NCBI RefSeq assembly: GCF_000213175.1
Contig: NW_009799102.1
Location: 570,062 to 634,061 of the forward strand
Length of the DNA stretch: 64,000 nucleotides
Direction: 5' to 3'
Origin: Neurospora tetrasperma FGSC 2508
Taxonomy: Eukaryota; Ascomycota; Sordariomycetes; Sordariales; Sordariaceae
Shown piece after piece: positions 1 to 11,087 of this stretch. The notes below the pieces were generated by a model. That model was not told the origin of the DNA, did not search any database, and worked only from the letters and a program-made list of their open reading frames with translations. A program made the translations under genes and the position numbers. Numbering within the stretch: position 1 is the first letter of the stretch; each line of letters opens with the position of its first letter.

Positions 1-691
1 TGGTATCCCGCCCGGGATTTCAAGAATGCCCCCGATGTGCTCAAGGCCTTCCACGACGCAAACCCGGAGAAGCCCGGCCCACCACGGCGCTTGCGCATAT
101 GGAAGGGTGCCCAAATGAAGGACTTGTTGCTGTCGGACCACGAAGAGGACGACATGCCAGTTGATGGAACCCAGGGAAAGCCGCTGAGACGATCAAATCG
201 TCTGCGCAAATGAGGAATCAACGGCACAGGAGAGGGATGAAGGAACAGGATAGGGTGGATAAGCGACCACGGCGCTGGCAATTGCAACAGCGATTCGTGG
301 GATTGGTCTAATGGCGCAGTGGCGGGAGTGAGGGCCCCAAAACTGTGCCATGGGCCACCCCGAGGGTACCCCTCCTCTGCCTGGAAAGCGATCGCAAAAG
401 AAAAGGCCATGGGTTCGAACCACATTGAGGTCACAATTTTTCCTCGATTCTGAGGGCAGAATCCTCAATGACGGGGGGGGGGTAATGTCATGGCCCAGTC
501 CCGCTGACCCATGCCGATGCCTGGTGCGCTGCACGACCGCCTGGATGCAAGCGATTTGATTGGTTGTAGATTAGATAAGGAGAGTAGTCTGAGCACCCGG
601 GTCTGGAGGCATATCTTCCAACCCAGCTGCTCACACAACTCTTCCCTTTTGTTTTACTCTTTAGTCGTAAATTCTATGTTGAACGTCAACA
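1..691 (+). mobile_element. Ty3/gypsy LTR retrotransposon, 3' end (chromodomain tail, 3' untranslated part, 3' LTR)
   Basis: The first 213 bases are an open frame that enters from outside the window. It reads WYPARDFKNAPDVLKAFHD followed by NPEKPGPPRRL, the pattern of the C-terminal chromodomain of fungal chromovirus-type gypsy Pol proteins, then a short basic tail. About 270 bases of non-coding DNA follow, then a G-run (473-482) that looks like a polypurine tract and an LTR that starts TGTCATGG. The visible part is GC-rich and not RIP-mutated. Most of the element lies off the left edge, so its completeness cannot be judged. The family assignment rests on the chromodomain pattern and is fairly safe; the LTR limits are less so. 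Confidence 0.7.
486..691 (+). repeat. 3' LTR of the gypsy element
   Basis: The repeat begins TGTCATGG directly after the polypurine-like run and ends near TGTTGAACGTCAACA, which closes with CA. The partner LTR lies outside the window, so the ends are set by motif only. The next bases (about 700-730) already read as the start of the neighbouring LINE reverse transcriptase, which argues for an end near 691 rather than at the later TTCACA. Confidence 0.45.
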
Positions 692-3674
692 ACGCTGCAG
701 CCCTGCCTCGCCCGTTACGTGCCTTCACAGGTACTAGCAATACGTCCCCCGGCTCCAACGGTATTATAATTTATATATTAAAAGTATTTTGGAAATTTAT
801 TAAACACTCTATCTAGTAGCTCTATTAAGGCTGCGTCGCTACCGGTTATTACCCCTAAGTCTTCCGATAGGCAGAAGTAGTAATAATACTAAAATTTAAA
901 AAAGACTAAATAACGGCTAAGGGCTAGCGGCCTATCTTACTCCTATTTTGCCTTAAGAAAGGTATTAAACGTTTTATTAGTAGGCGGATCGCTTGGACAG
1001 CTATTTCTAACGGGGTCTTAAATCCCTAGTAGGCCGGTACCTTCCTAAGGCGTTCGGCTATTAATATTATAGAAGCTCTAGTTTATAATATTGAAGTTGT
1101 ATTTGATAAGAGATTTATTGTTGTACTAGTAGCTATAGATGTTAAAGGTGCCTTTAATATTATTCTAATAAATAAGTTAGTCTTATATTTATAAGAATAA
1201 GGGTAATTAGACTATATAGTCCGTTAGGTAGAGTCTTTTATAATAGATTGTATAGCCCGTATTCGATATTCGGGGGTAATTACTCCTATACGCCGTTTTA
1301 AATATAGGCTCCTTTAGAGCTTACCTACTTTATTAATTATTTACCTACTCTATATAGAATTAGTCTATTGCTTTAAGGAGAATAAAGTATAGTATTTTAA
1401 ATATATAAATAACTATATAGTCCTTATTATTAACTCTTTAAACGAAGAGGTTATAGAGAAGGCCTAATAAGAGTTGAACGCTATAGTCCGATAAGGAATA
1501 GATAATACTATTAATTTTTTGCTAGATAAAACTAAAATTCAATTTTTCTTTAGGAAAAGACAAATTGCGCTTTTTCCGACTATTATATATAAAGGAATTA
1601 AAGTAGTTATATAGCTGGTAATACATTAACTAAGGATTTAGCTCTATAATAAACTGAATTAAAAGTATTATATTGAATATAAGTTTGCCTCTATTAAGTA
1701 GGTAGTCCGCTATATATACAGTCTTAATAGAATTTATTACGGAGTTCCTCTAAGTTTTATAGTAAAGGTTATAAAGGCTATTATTTTACTAAAGACCTTA
1801 TTTAGTTCTAAAATTTAATAGTTAGGCTATAAAAAGTACGCCCTTTACTATAAATAAAGGGAGTTCCTACTTATTAGTAATAGATTGGCGGACCTTATTT
1901 ATAAAGTTTAAATAGTAGTAAATATTATTATCCGTACTAATTTACTAGTATAGAGAATAATATACTTAGCTATTCTCTACTATAAAATTAACCTACCCCC
2001 TATTCCCCTTCTTTTAGAAGCGGCCCGCTAGCGGTACACTATACGCTTCCTTACTTTAAATTCTGCCTATTTATTTATCCCATATTTTTCGGAATTTTAA
2101 ATAACGCTATACAATTTACTTCGCCGCTTTATAATACTATAAACGGCTATTTAGCTCGCCTTACCTTTCCTACGGCCGGTTCTATAGCCGTTTATTTATA
2201 TTAGAAATACTTATAAGGATTTAGCGCCTATATTTAAAGATAGGGCTACTAAGGATTTTAAAATATAATTTCTCTAATTAAATCCTTTAGAAATCGTTAT
2301 TTATACCGACGGCTCTATAATAACTAAATAAATAGGCCTTCCAACGTACGCGGGGGACCCTAACGTTAAAGAAAAAAGATTAAAGGGCAAGTATAGAAAC
2401 TTTAGCTATATAATTTTCTAAAGATAGATAAAATTGGGCTACGGATACAGTTAATTAGAATATATAGAAGTTTTTAATACAAAAGTAGAAAAAATATAAT
2501 ATAATTTTAAGGCCGCTCTAGCGCTCTTTCCGGAGGTATAAGCCCGGCTACGTATTATAATATATTTTAATAATATATCTATTATTAGAGGACTTTAAAC
2601 AATTTTAATTACATTATTATAAATAGTTTTCTTCGATTTCTACACTATCCGTAAAAGCTATAGCTCCAATTTAATAAACGTTTATTAAGTTTTTAATTAT
2701 AAGGGTATTATAAATAATAAAATTATTAATAAATTTATTAAGGCGGGCGTTAAAGGGGGAAAAATAATTAATAAAAGTTCAGCTACTCTTATATATTTAA
2801 GGCAGTTTACTAAGAAGGAGGTATATACGGATTTTAAAATATAGTAGGCCGCGAATAAATTAGAATTGTATATAAACTACCGGTTAGGGGTCTTTATTAA
2901 ACTTAATAACGAATTAAAAGAGTTAAATAAATATTTTCTATACTATTTCTTAGCAGCTAAATTAAATTATAAAGATTTTAAGGATTACTACGAATACTTC
3001 GAATATGAAGACGCTTTATTTATATACTTTTATTAAAGGTAAAAAAACCCCTTCTACCCTTTCTTCTATAGAAAAGCATATACAGTCTCTCTAATTATAA
3101 ACGAAGCAACTATACGGAAGAATCTCTCCCTTACTATTAATATTTATTAATAGTACTTTATTATTAGAATCCAGACCTCGTACTTCTTTTTGTAAATTTA
3201 TACAAGAAAGGTGTAATACTAATTACTCTAACAAAAGCATATTAACAACAGGGGTACTATTAATAACCTTATAGGGTTTTTATAGGGCGAAGGGGTAGAG
3301 GTTAGCTATAGCTACGATATCGAGAGAATTACGGTAGACTTAGACAGGCTAGTCTATCGGGTTAAACAGCGGAAGGAAGCCGTACAGGACAATAATGAGG
3401 GAGAAAGCAGTAAAGAATAAAATATTTTTTATTTTTCCTTTTCTTTTATTTTTTCCTTTATTCTATAAGTCCTACTATATACTAGCGGCTCGCTCACTAG
3501 GCGATTCGATTAGAAGTATTAGGCCGCGTTTATACTATAGGTAATACGTAATTTCTATTAGTAATAGGCCTTGGGTTGCCCTCAGATTAATAGTTATAGT
3601 AAATAATTTTTGTATACTAGATTTACCGGTGTAGTACGTCTTATACCCTATAGGAGGCGGAAGTAAATGTTAAA

Positions 3675-3707
<33 letters not shown>
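692..3707 (+). mobile_element. Tad-like non-LTR retrotransposon (LINE), 5'-truncated and RIP-mutated
   Basis: Translated through its many stops, the plus strand shows reverse-transcriptase finger residues (TSNTSPGSNGI near 735-765), the catalytic block IDVKGAFN near 1135-1158, an RNase H block YTDGS near 2301-2316, and a C-terminal tail ending in a stop near 3420. The 3' part ends in an (AAT)n tail at about 3676-3702. No endonuclease domain is visible, so the copy is truncated at its 5' end, where it meets the gypsy LTR. Stops are mostly TAG or TAA where CAG or CAA would be expected, and the AT content is very high, as expected from RIP. The 3' end is shared with the copies at 11088-11902 and 31324-33260. 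RT-plus-RNase H with a simple-repeat tail fits the Tad clade of fungal LINEs. Confidence 0.75.
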
Positions 3708-3708
<1 letters not shown>

Positions 3709-4239
3709 GTCTTAAATCGCTAGCGCCGTTAGTAGGCTAACCAAAAGTGTACTTAATTAAGCTAATCTCGATAGTTAGATACACCTAATCAAAGGCTCCT
3801 ACCTAGCACATAAGCTAAGTCAACACCTTGGGTACCAAACCCCTTATATTTAACCCCTCAGATCGAGATATTGACTTTTAATACCAAGCATTTAAGCCTC
3901 TACCTACGAGAAGCGGTCGGTATCAGACACTTCATCTACGCTATCAAACATTTTATATACGCTATTAAATATAAAGGCCAAAGCAATATCCACTTAGGAG
4001 TAACCCTGCTAACGTTTGTTAAAGAGCAATACGCAATATCCGCCGTATAGGTATACTAGTACTATTCTCAATCGTAGCCATACAAACTCCTCTCCCGGTA
4101 CCCGAACTTTAATTACTATAGACTTTAATAAAGGTATTTCTTAGGCGGTATAGAAGACGACCTTTTATCTCCCTATCGGTACAATCGCCGCTTAACTTTA
4201 GTTCCGTACGCCCGCGGGTTCCAATACCGCACCGTCGTC
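3708..4239. other. AT-rich stretch before the NLR fossil
   Basis: No reading frame or known motif is clear here. It probably holds the promoter and N-terminal segment of the downstream NLR-type gene. A 5' coding start could not be placed because RIP has destroyed the usual cues. Confidence 0.4.
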
Positions 4240-7200
4240 TCTAGCGAAACCTACTTCAAATTCTACACAATCTACGCAGCAAGGCGTCCATCTCAATCAA
4301 TTCAACAAGGACAATAGAGACACCAATATTAATATTATTGCTATCTATAGCCTTAATACAAAATCACCAGATACATAGACATAGGGGGATCCCAAGGATC
4401 CCAACAACGTTAATTAGCTAATTAAACTACTCCCTAAGGAAGTGGGAAAGGCGCGTATCTTTACATGCGACTAGCCTACCGACCTACTTCAACCGTCAGA
4501 TTTAGTCCCGAAGCTTAATAGCGAGATTGTTACGCTCCTAATCAATAGCATCGATAGAGAACTCTTAGCAAAGAACAAGTTAAAAGACAGACCGATCCTC
4601 TTTATCGCTTCTTATCTTGGGGGGATTATCTTAATAAGGGCTCTTACAACCGCCGCCGATTATAAATACACCACGAACTGTTATTACCTTAGGAAAGCAA
4701 TACGTAGTATTATCTTCCTTACTACCCCGTTCCGAGGGACTTCGTTCGAAGATATAACGTTCTAAGCAGATCTAGGTCTGACCGCATAGGCATTCATCTA
4801 CAGCCGAACAATAAACAAACTACTCGACAGTATAAAAGAGTCAACCTCTAATCTTGAAACACTCGTACGCAAATTCACACGATTTTATTAGCATCCGAAC
4901 CAGCCCTTTCTAATATTCAACTTTTATAAACTCGGAATAACGAATCTGTAGCGCAAAATATTCCCTTAGTTACCTACTTTATTCTTTAAAAGAAAACTGG
5001 TAAGAAATTCTAAAGTACTAGTATCCCCCGCGCTATAACTAACGCTTGCCAACTAGTTAGGAGGTTCTTAATAATACTAAATATCGTTTTAAAGCCACTA
5101 CCATTCGATCGGACCTATAGTTTAATAAACAAATTCGGCAGCCGTGACTGCGAAGATTACAAGAAGGTTACTAGAAAAATCAAAGATTTTATTAAAAAAA
5201 TCCGTAAAGAAACGCCCCTCGCGCAAGTAGATGCCTAGATACGTAAGAAGTACTATACTGAAAATAAGCTTAAAATTAAGCAGCTCTTAAGTACGAAACT
5301 ACTAATGGATTAATATTATATTAATCTTTCCATTATAGAGCGGACCGGCGAAGATAAAGACCGTTCGAAAAAGAAATTAGAAGAAGAATCGGTGTCGCAA
5401 TCTTCCCCGTTTTCACTCACCGCTCGATTGAAAGTGGAAATGCTAAATACAACAATTCAAATCGATTTACCATCGCTCTTCAAGGAACGCAAAGAACCTA
5501 ACGGTCGCAAGATACAATTAAGATAAATATTAATTTGAAGACGCGCTAGAGTAGGGAAGACTACTCTTTATAAGAAAATTGTCTATTCCTTTATGTATAG
5601 CGAATTGCCCAAATAAATTGAATTATTCGATTGTGTACTTTAAGTACCTCTATGGAATCTAAAGCTGGAAGACAGACGCCAGGCCGATTACCACTTTACT
5701 AACCTCTTTATTTATAAATATTTCTCTATAGCAAATTGCAGAGAGGACCTTACCCAAACATTATATAATATATTGCTCAATACACCGGAGAAGAGGAGCA
5801 GGACTTTATTTCTCCTTAATAGCCTAAATAAAGTATCGTAAAGCTTGAACGAAGGCGGTATGTCTAACTTCCTTAATATATTACTAAATTAGCCGAACGT
5901 CATCATCACCTCCCGGCCGTACAGCAAGCCTCTAGCTGGCCTATATCTCGAATTAGAAACGATCGGGTTCTATCCAAACCAAGTGGAGGCTTATATTAAC
6001 AAGGTTTTCACCGAATACTCAAATACAGCTGTCCACGTTTAGTCATTCCTAAAAGCTCGCAGCCTTCTTCAAAGCCTTATACGGATCCCAATCCAGCTAG
6101 ATGCGCTTTATTTCGCCTAGAATAGAAGTATTAATTCCAGCTCGGAACTTAACACCATAACGGATGTTTACCAAGCCATCGATCAAAGTCTCTAGAAGAA
6201 GGATATCCTACAGTTAGGCAAAAAACACAACAACGAGCTAGTGGAAGCAGCGTACATCCAAGAGTCTAGTTAGACCGAAATTGAAAATTTCGTTTCAACC
6301 GAGATTTTATTTCTAGAAATCCTTACTTTTACTAGGTTGCAAAAAACTATAATTAAATTCGACTCAAAATATATCAACCAAATATTACACCACTTTACTA
6401 ACATCTTACCCGGTTTCTTTCCTAATAAAACCATACCGCACCTCTCTTTTCTCCGAACATCTAATTTCTTAATAAAAACCAGCCACCGAACCTATCACTT
6501 TCTACATCTAACCTACCAAGAGTACTTTACGGCGAAGTATTTTGTACGGCAATAGAAGGCTAACAAGCGCCTCAAATGCCTAACACTCAATAGTTAGAAG
6601 AATGAAAATCCTACTTCCATCGAGACTATCCAATTTCTTAGCGAGAACAAATATACAGAACGTTACAATATCCTATAGCGCTTTATTACCGGCTTACTTA
6701 ATACCGAAGGCAAAGTAGAGAAGTTCTTCCAAGCGATTAAGGACGAACCGTATAATTTGTTAGATCCTACGCACCAACGGTTAGTTATATATTATTTGAA
6801 CGAAGTATCAACCGAAATATCACTACGAAAGAGGCTGGAAGTCAAGCTAAAAGAGTTGCTACTCTTTAAATACAAATTTACAAGCAAAACACGTCTAGCA
6901 AGCGAGGTGGAATTTCCAGAATCAGCTTTGTTGGGCGCCATGTAAGAAATAGGGATAGATAAAAAGATCGGAATTTTAAAGTAGGTAGCAATACGACCAA
7001 CGATCCCGCTACCTATCGACATTCTGGTTACTTCTTGGCTAAAAGACAGCGAATTTATAACTAGGGAAAAGGATGTCTTACTTGCGTTGCAAGCCTAGTC
7101 CAGCTTATCCGACAAGCTCCTTACTACTATAGTAGCACGTTTAGGAGACGAGAACGGGAATATTAGAGAGGCTGCCTTAGGTATCTTGCAAGCCTAGTCT

Positions 7201-8995
7201 AACTTATTCGACGAGCTCCTTACAGCTATAATAGCACGTTTAGGAGACGAGAATAAGAATGTTAGAAGGGCTGCCTTATATATTTTATAAGCCTAGTCCA
7301 ATTTATTTAATAAATTCCTTACGGCTATAGTAGTACATTTAGGAAATATAGGCTAGAATATTAGAAAGGCTGCCTTAAATATTTTACAAGCCTAGTTCAA
7401 CTTATCTAATAAACTCCTTACAATTATAATAGTACGTTTAGGAAATAAGAATTAGAATATTAAAGAGATTACTTTAAATATTTTATAAGCCTAGTTTAAT
7501 TTATCCAACGAGTTCCTTATAATTATAATAGTATATTTAAAAATAAGAATTAGAGAGTTAGAAAGGCTACTTTAAGTATTTTACAAACCTAATCCAACTA
7601 ATCTAACGAGCTCCTTATAGCTATAATAGTACGTTTAAGGAATAAGAATATAAATATTAAAAAGGCTACTTTAAGTATCTTATAAATCTAATTTAATTTA
7701 TCCAACAAATTCCTTACGGCTATAATAATACGTTTAGGAAACGAGGACTAGAGAATTATAAAAGCTACCTTAGGTATCTTATAAATCTAGTCCAACTTAT
7801 CTAATAAGCTCTTTATAACTATAGTAATATATTTAAAAAATGAGAATAAGAATATTAAAGTAATTACTTTAAATATTGTATAAACCTAGTCCAATTTATC
7901 TAAGAAACTTCTTATAATTATAATAGTACGTTTAGGAAACGAGAACGGAAGTATTAGAAAGGCTGTTTCAAATATCTTACAAGCCTAGTCCAATTTATCC
8001 AACGAGTTCCTTATAGCTATAATAATACATTTAAAAGATAAGGACTAGAGAATTGGAAAGGCTATTTTAGGTATTTTATAAGCCTAGTCCAATTTATTCG
8101 ATAAACTCCTTATAATTATAATAATACGTTTAGAAAATAAGGATTAGAATATTAGAGAGGTTACTTTAGATATTTTATAAACTTAATCCAATTTATTTAA
8201 TAAATTTTCTATAGTTGTAATAGTACGTCTAAAAAATAAAAAGTAGGATATTAAAGTAGTTGCTTTATATATTTTATAAACTTAATTTAATTTATTTAAT
8301 AAATTCCTTACAGCTATAGTAATACATTTAGGAAACGAGAACGGAAATATTGAAGAAGCTACTTTAAATATTTTACAAGTTTAATCTAATTTATCTAATA
8401 AGTACTTTACGGCTATAATAGTACATTTACGAAATAAGAGAAGGATTATTAAATTTACTACTTTAAACATTTTACAAACCCAATCCAACTTATCCAATAA
8501 GCTCTTTATAGCTATAATAGTACTTTTAGAAAACGAGAATTAAAGTATTAGAGAAGCTACTTTAAATATCTTATAAACCTAATCCAATTTATCCTATTAA
8601 TTCCTCACAGCTATAATAGTATATTTAAAAAATAAGGAGTAGAATATTAGGTTCGCTGCTTTAGACGTCTTACAAACCCAATCCAACTTATCTAATAAGC
8701 TTCTTACAGCTATAATAGCACGTTTAGAAGACGAGGAATGGAGTGTTAGAGAGGCTGCCTTAGGTGTCTTGTAAGCCTAGTCCAGCTTATCTAACGACCT
8801 TCTTAATAGGCCGTTTATTAAACTATTATTCAAGTTTCTCCTGCGAGGTAGCTTTGATAAGCAGTGGAGTTGGTATATTATAAATAAGATATCTTACGTT
8901 AACATGCTAGAATGGGTCAGAATTACTAGTATTAATAATAGAAAGGAATTTATAAATATAGTAACGAGTATAAAGCAAGGGATTCTATCTACGAG
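4240..8995 (+). pseudogene. NLR/STAND-type gene: SesB-like hydrolase, NACHT and HEAT repeats; RIP-inactivated
   Basis: One plus-strand frame, read through many TAG/TAA stops, gives a recognisable multidomain protein. About 4340-5110 is an alpha/beta-hydrolase of the SesB type: a block like IIAIYSLNTKSPDT, a DPKDPNNVN segment, and the nucleophile-elbow region FIASYLGGIILIRAL, where Y probably stands for an original C. A NACHT NTPase follows: Walker A RVGKTTLYKK near 5555-5585, a Walker B-like LFLLNSLNKV near 5808-5840 and VIITSRPYS near 5898-5930, then FLHLTYQEYFTAKYF near 6496-6545, typical of the helical part of fungal NACHT proteins. From about 7083 the C-terminus is a HEAT array. Proteins of this architecture act in fungal allorecognition and immune-like cell death. 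Stops replace CAG codons repeatedly, so this copy cannot be expressed. A partial LTR adjoins its 3' end. The domain reading is by eye; the start is undefined. Confidence 0.8.
7083..8830 (+). repeat. Tandem array of about 18 HEAT-type repeats (99 bp, 33 codons each)
   Basis: The unit starts around the block CAAGCCTAGTCCAACTTATC and recurs about every 98-102 bp (near 7090, 7188, 7290, 7388, 7486, 7584, 7682, 7780, 7878, 7979, 8079, 8178, 8278, 8377, 8475, 8574, 8672 and 8771). The translated unit resembles SNLSDELLTAIVARLGDEN followed by VREAALGILQ, a HEAT-repeat pattern. The first two and last two units are much less mutated than the central ones. Nearly identical repeats of this kind are usual in fast-evolving fungal NLR sensors. 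Confidence 0.8.
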
Positions 8996-9165
8996 TATAA
9001 CGAATGGCAGGTCTAATCTACCTAAATAGGATAGCTGAAGGTAAAGACTATTAAGTACTATTTAGTATAGCCAAAAGGTATAAAATGAACATCTCTTACA
9101 AATTATAAATACTATTCTCAGTAGTGAATAACCGTTATTACTTACTACAGAATTATCTAACTAGC
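8996..9165 (+). repeat. Partial, RIP-mutated LTR of the 20745/30733 family
   Basis: From 8996 the sequence matches the beginning of the solo LTRs at 20745 and 30733 with C-to-T and G-to-A changes: the blocks corresponding to CGAACGGCAGTCTGATC, GATAGCTGAAGGTA and AACTACTGCAGAACTATC are all present. Similarity fades after about 9165 and no right end was found. It abuts the HEAT-encoding part of the NLR fossil, so it may have landed in the 3' end of that gene. Confidence 0.6.
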
Positions 9166-9709
9166 TAGGTCTTCTTATTCTTTTTATAGCTATAAAGCCT
9201 TTTAGTAGTCCCAATACAATTACCAATATACGTTGTACGTACTTATTACGTACCTTAGTAGAATATACTAGTATCCTTATTCTCAATTAAGTATACACCC
9301 CCACTTTCCTCCCCTTGTGCAACTACACACATTACAAACCATACCAGGTTAGCGTTAAACTAGTATTAGGCATAGTGGTAGCTAGGCCACGCCGCCACAA
9401 TCGTATTCTAGTAATATTATATCACTTGGCTTGTACTTTAGGGGTGTCCAAACGCCTAGTATTTGCGCCCGCCTCGTACTAGTACTTCGCTTGCTTCGCC
9501 ATAATAATAACCCAATCAAAAATTTCTCTAAAGCGATCTATAATATCATTTGCCTTTCTAAATTTACATCTCTATTGGGGCGAAATATCTAGTGAACAAG
9601 TCTTCGGTAGCTCCACGCCTATTGGTGAATGTTATAAACTTAGTGCTTTGAATTAATGTCTAGCAGGTTGCTAGACTAACAATGGTTATATTGTATTAAC
9701 TCCCCAATA
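9166..9709. other. Non-coding stretch between the NLR fossil and the TPR fragment
   Basis: Moderately AT-rich DNA with no open frame of note and no motif I recognise. It may hold the rest of the degraded LTR at its left end. Confidence 0.4.
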
Positions 9710-10218
9710 GTTCGTACACCGAAACGATATATAAGCGGGCACTAGAAGGCTACGAGAAGGCGCTCGGACCGGATCATACGTCGACTCTCAATCCAATTCA
9801 CAACTTGGGCCTTCTCTATAAGACTCAGGGCCAGCTAAAGGAGGCTGAAGCGATGTATCAACGGGCGCTGTCTGGCTATTCAGCAGCCTTAGGCTGGCTC
9901 CACGCGAAATCTCTCCTTGTCGTAACAAATATAACATCTTTACAACTTGCAAAAGGTAGCCTCTCCCTGCAAAAACTAACAGTTAAGTTTGCTAACATTT
10001 ACAACCAGGTTCATCGTGAGAAATCAAATCGTCGTCAAGCGCTGATTAATACTATGGTTTATCAAGAAGGTACGAGAACCCTTCCTCGGGCGCAGGAGCA
10101 TAAATTGAACGTGGCCCACAGGAACCCTAGAAGGGGCAAAGATAGAAGAGAAAAAGAAGGAGCAAGTATCGTAGGAGATGCTTCCCTATATACACTGTAC
10201 CATGTCTCTCCCTCTTAA
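9710..10218 (+). pseudogene. Fragment of a TPR-repeat (NLR-type) protein
   Basis: The plus frame contains two consecutive tetratricopeptide repeats of the kind found at the C-terminus of fungal NB-ARC/NACHT proteins: a unit ending YKRALEGYEKALGPDHT-like (about 9725-9785) and one reading HNLGLLYKTQGQLKEAEAM followed by YQRALSGY (about 9796-9880). After about 9950 the frame stays open to 10218 but no longer looks like TPR. There is no NTPase domain and no visible start, so this is a C-terminal remnant. Unlike the neighbouring NLR it shows little RIP. Its first ATG in frame is at 9805, but that lies inside a repeat and is probably not a true start. Confidence 0.6.
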
Positions 10219-10224
10219 TAATTC

Positions 10225-11050
10225 CAGCTTCAAAGCATGTAAAACCCGGCCCGCGTAAATGACGACGGTGCCCCGAACAAGCCCAAATGAATCCTGATAG
10301 TCTGGGTGGAGGTAGAGTAGCTCTTCGCTATTGTCGGTAACTGTCACACGGACATTTGCCCACAGTTCTGGGTTAGGGTCGCAAGGCTCAGCAGAGCCTC
10401 AACGCCTAGCATTAGCCTCGAGATGCCCGGTAGCATCCGGCCGCAACACTCACCTCGGTCAGACCCTCGGCCGGACCCTCGGCCACCGGCATTACTTACC
10501 CAAGCCCCTCTCAACGCTATTAGGCTAGCGAATCAACCATCGAACTGCCGACGACGCTAATAAGCAAGACGAGGCAGTCCCCAATCATCACAGAAGCGAT
10601 CACAACCAACCAAACAAGAAGCAGGACGACCGGACGAAAGCCGGCGCCAGAAGAAGGAAGGAGAATGGTTAAAAACACTCAGGAAGATCCACATATATAA
10701 AGATCGCTAGATAGATACCTTAAGGCCTCAAGCAACAAGGCTCGGTACATACCTCAGTACGTACCAAACCCCTTTAGCATAAGAAGGCCTTAAAGCCCAG
10801 CCTTCCCCTGAAGGTTGAAAGGATCAACAAGGCCTTCGAGACCAAAGTAGTTTATTAGCTGAATTGAACTACTGTTCCAAGCCCAGAACTCTGCCCTTGT
10901 CACAGTAACCCAGGACCTTGTGGCGAAGATGTAATGCGAACATCGGCAGTTAGAGCAAGGCAACCGTAAGGTTCCACGATCGGTAATGAGATGTTTACTA
11001 CAAAAGGAAAAAGAGAGAAACCGTAGAATAGTATCTATCGGAAGCACACG
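10225..11050 (-). other. Unidentified coding-like fragment split by a solo LTR
   Basis: On the minus strand the bases just left of the LTR read DNSEELLYLHPDYQDSFG and then LVRGTVVIYAGRVL, which looks like real protein. The other side of the LTR (11047 down to 10915) is also open and ends with the duplicated target GTTAC. With the LTR and one target copy removed the two sides stay in frame for the first part. I do not recognise the family. A pyrimidine run ending in TAG near 11000 could be an intron acceptor. Too little remains to call a gene. Confidence 0.3.
10342..10914 (+). repeat. Solo LTR (gypsy, related to the 23345-30438 element) with 5-bp TSD
   Basis: The segment starts TGTCACACGGACAT and ends CTGCCCTTGTCACA, the same two ends as the LTRs of the complete gypsy element at 23345-30438. 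It is flanked on both sides by GTAAC, an exact 5-bp target-site duplication. The 3' portion (about 10740-10914) is clearly similar to that element's LTR; the middle differs, so it is a related subfamily. No internal element DNA remains, so it is a solo LTR left by LTR-LTR recombination. It is largely free of RIP. Confidence 0.85.
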
Positions 11051-11087
11051 CTGCTCAGCCCCCCTAGCCGCGTCCTATACGCGGACC

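Noticed and set aside
7083-8830. CRISPR-like direct repeats
   Set aside because: The repeats are contiguous 33-codon HEAT units in one frame, without spacers, in a eukaryote.
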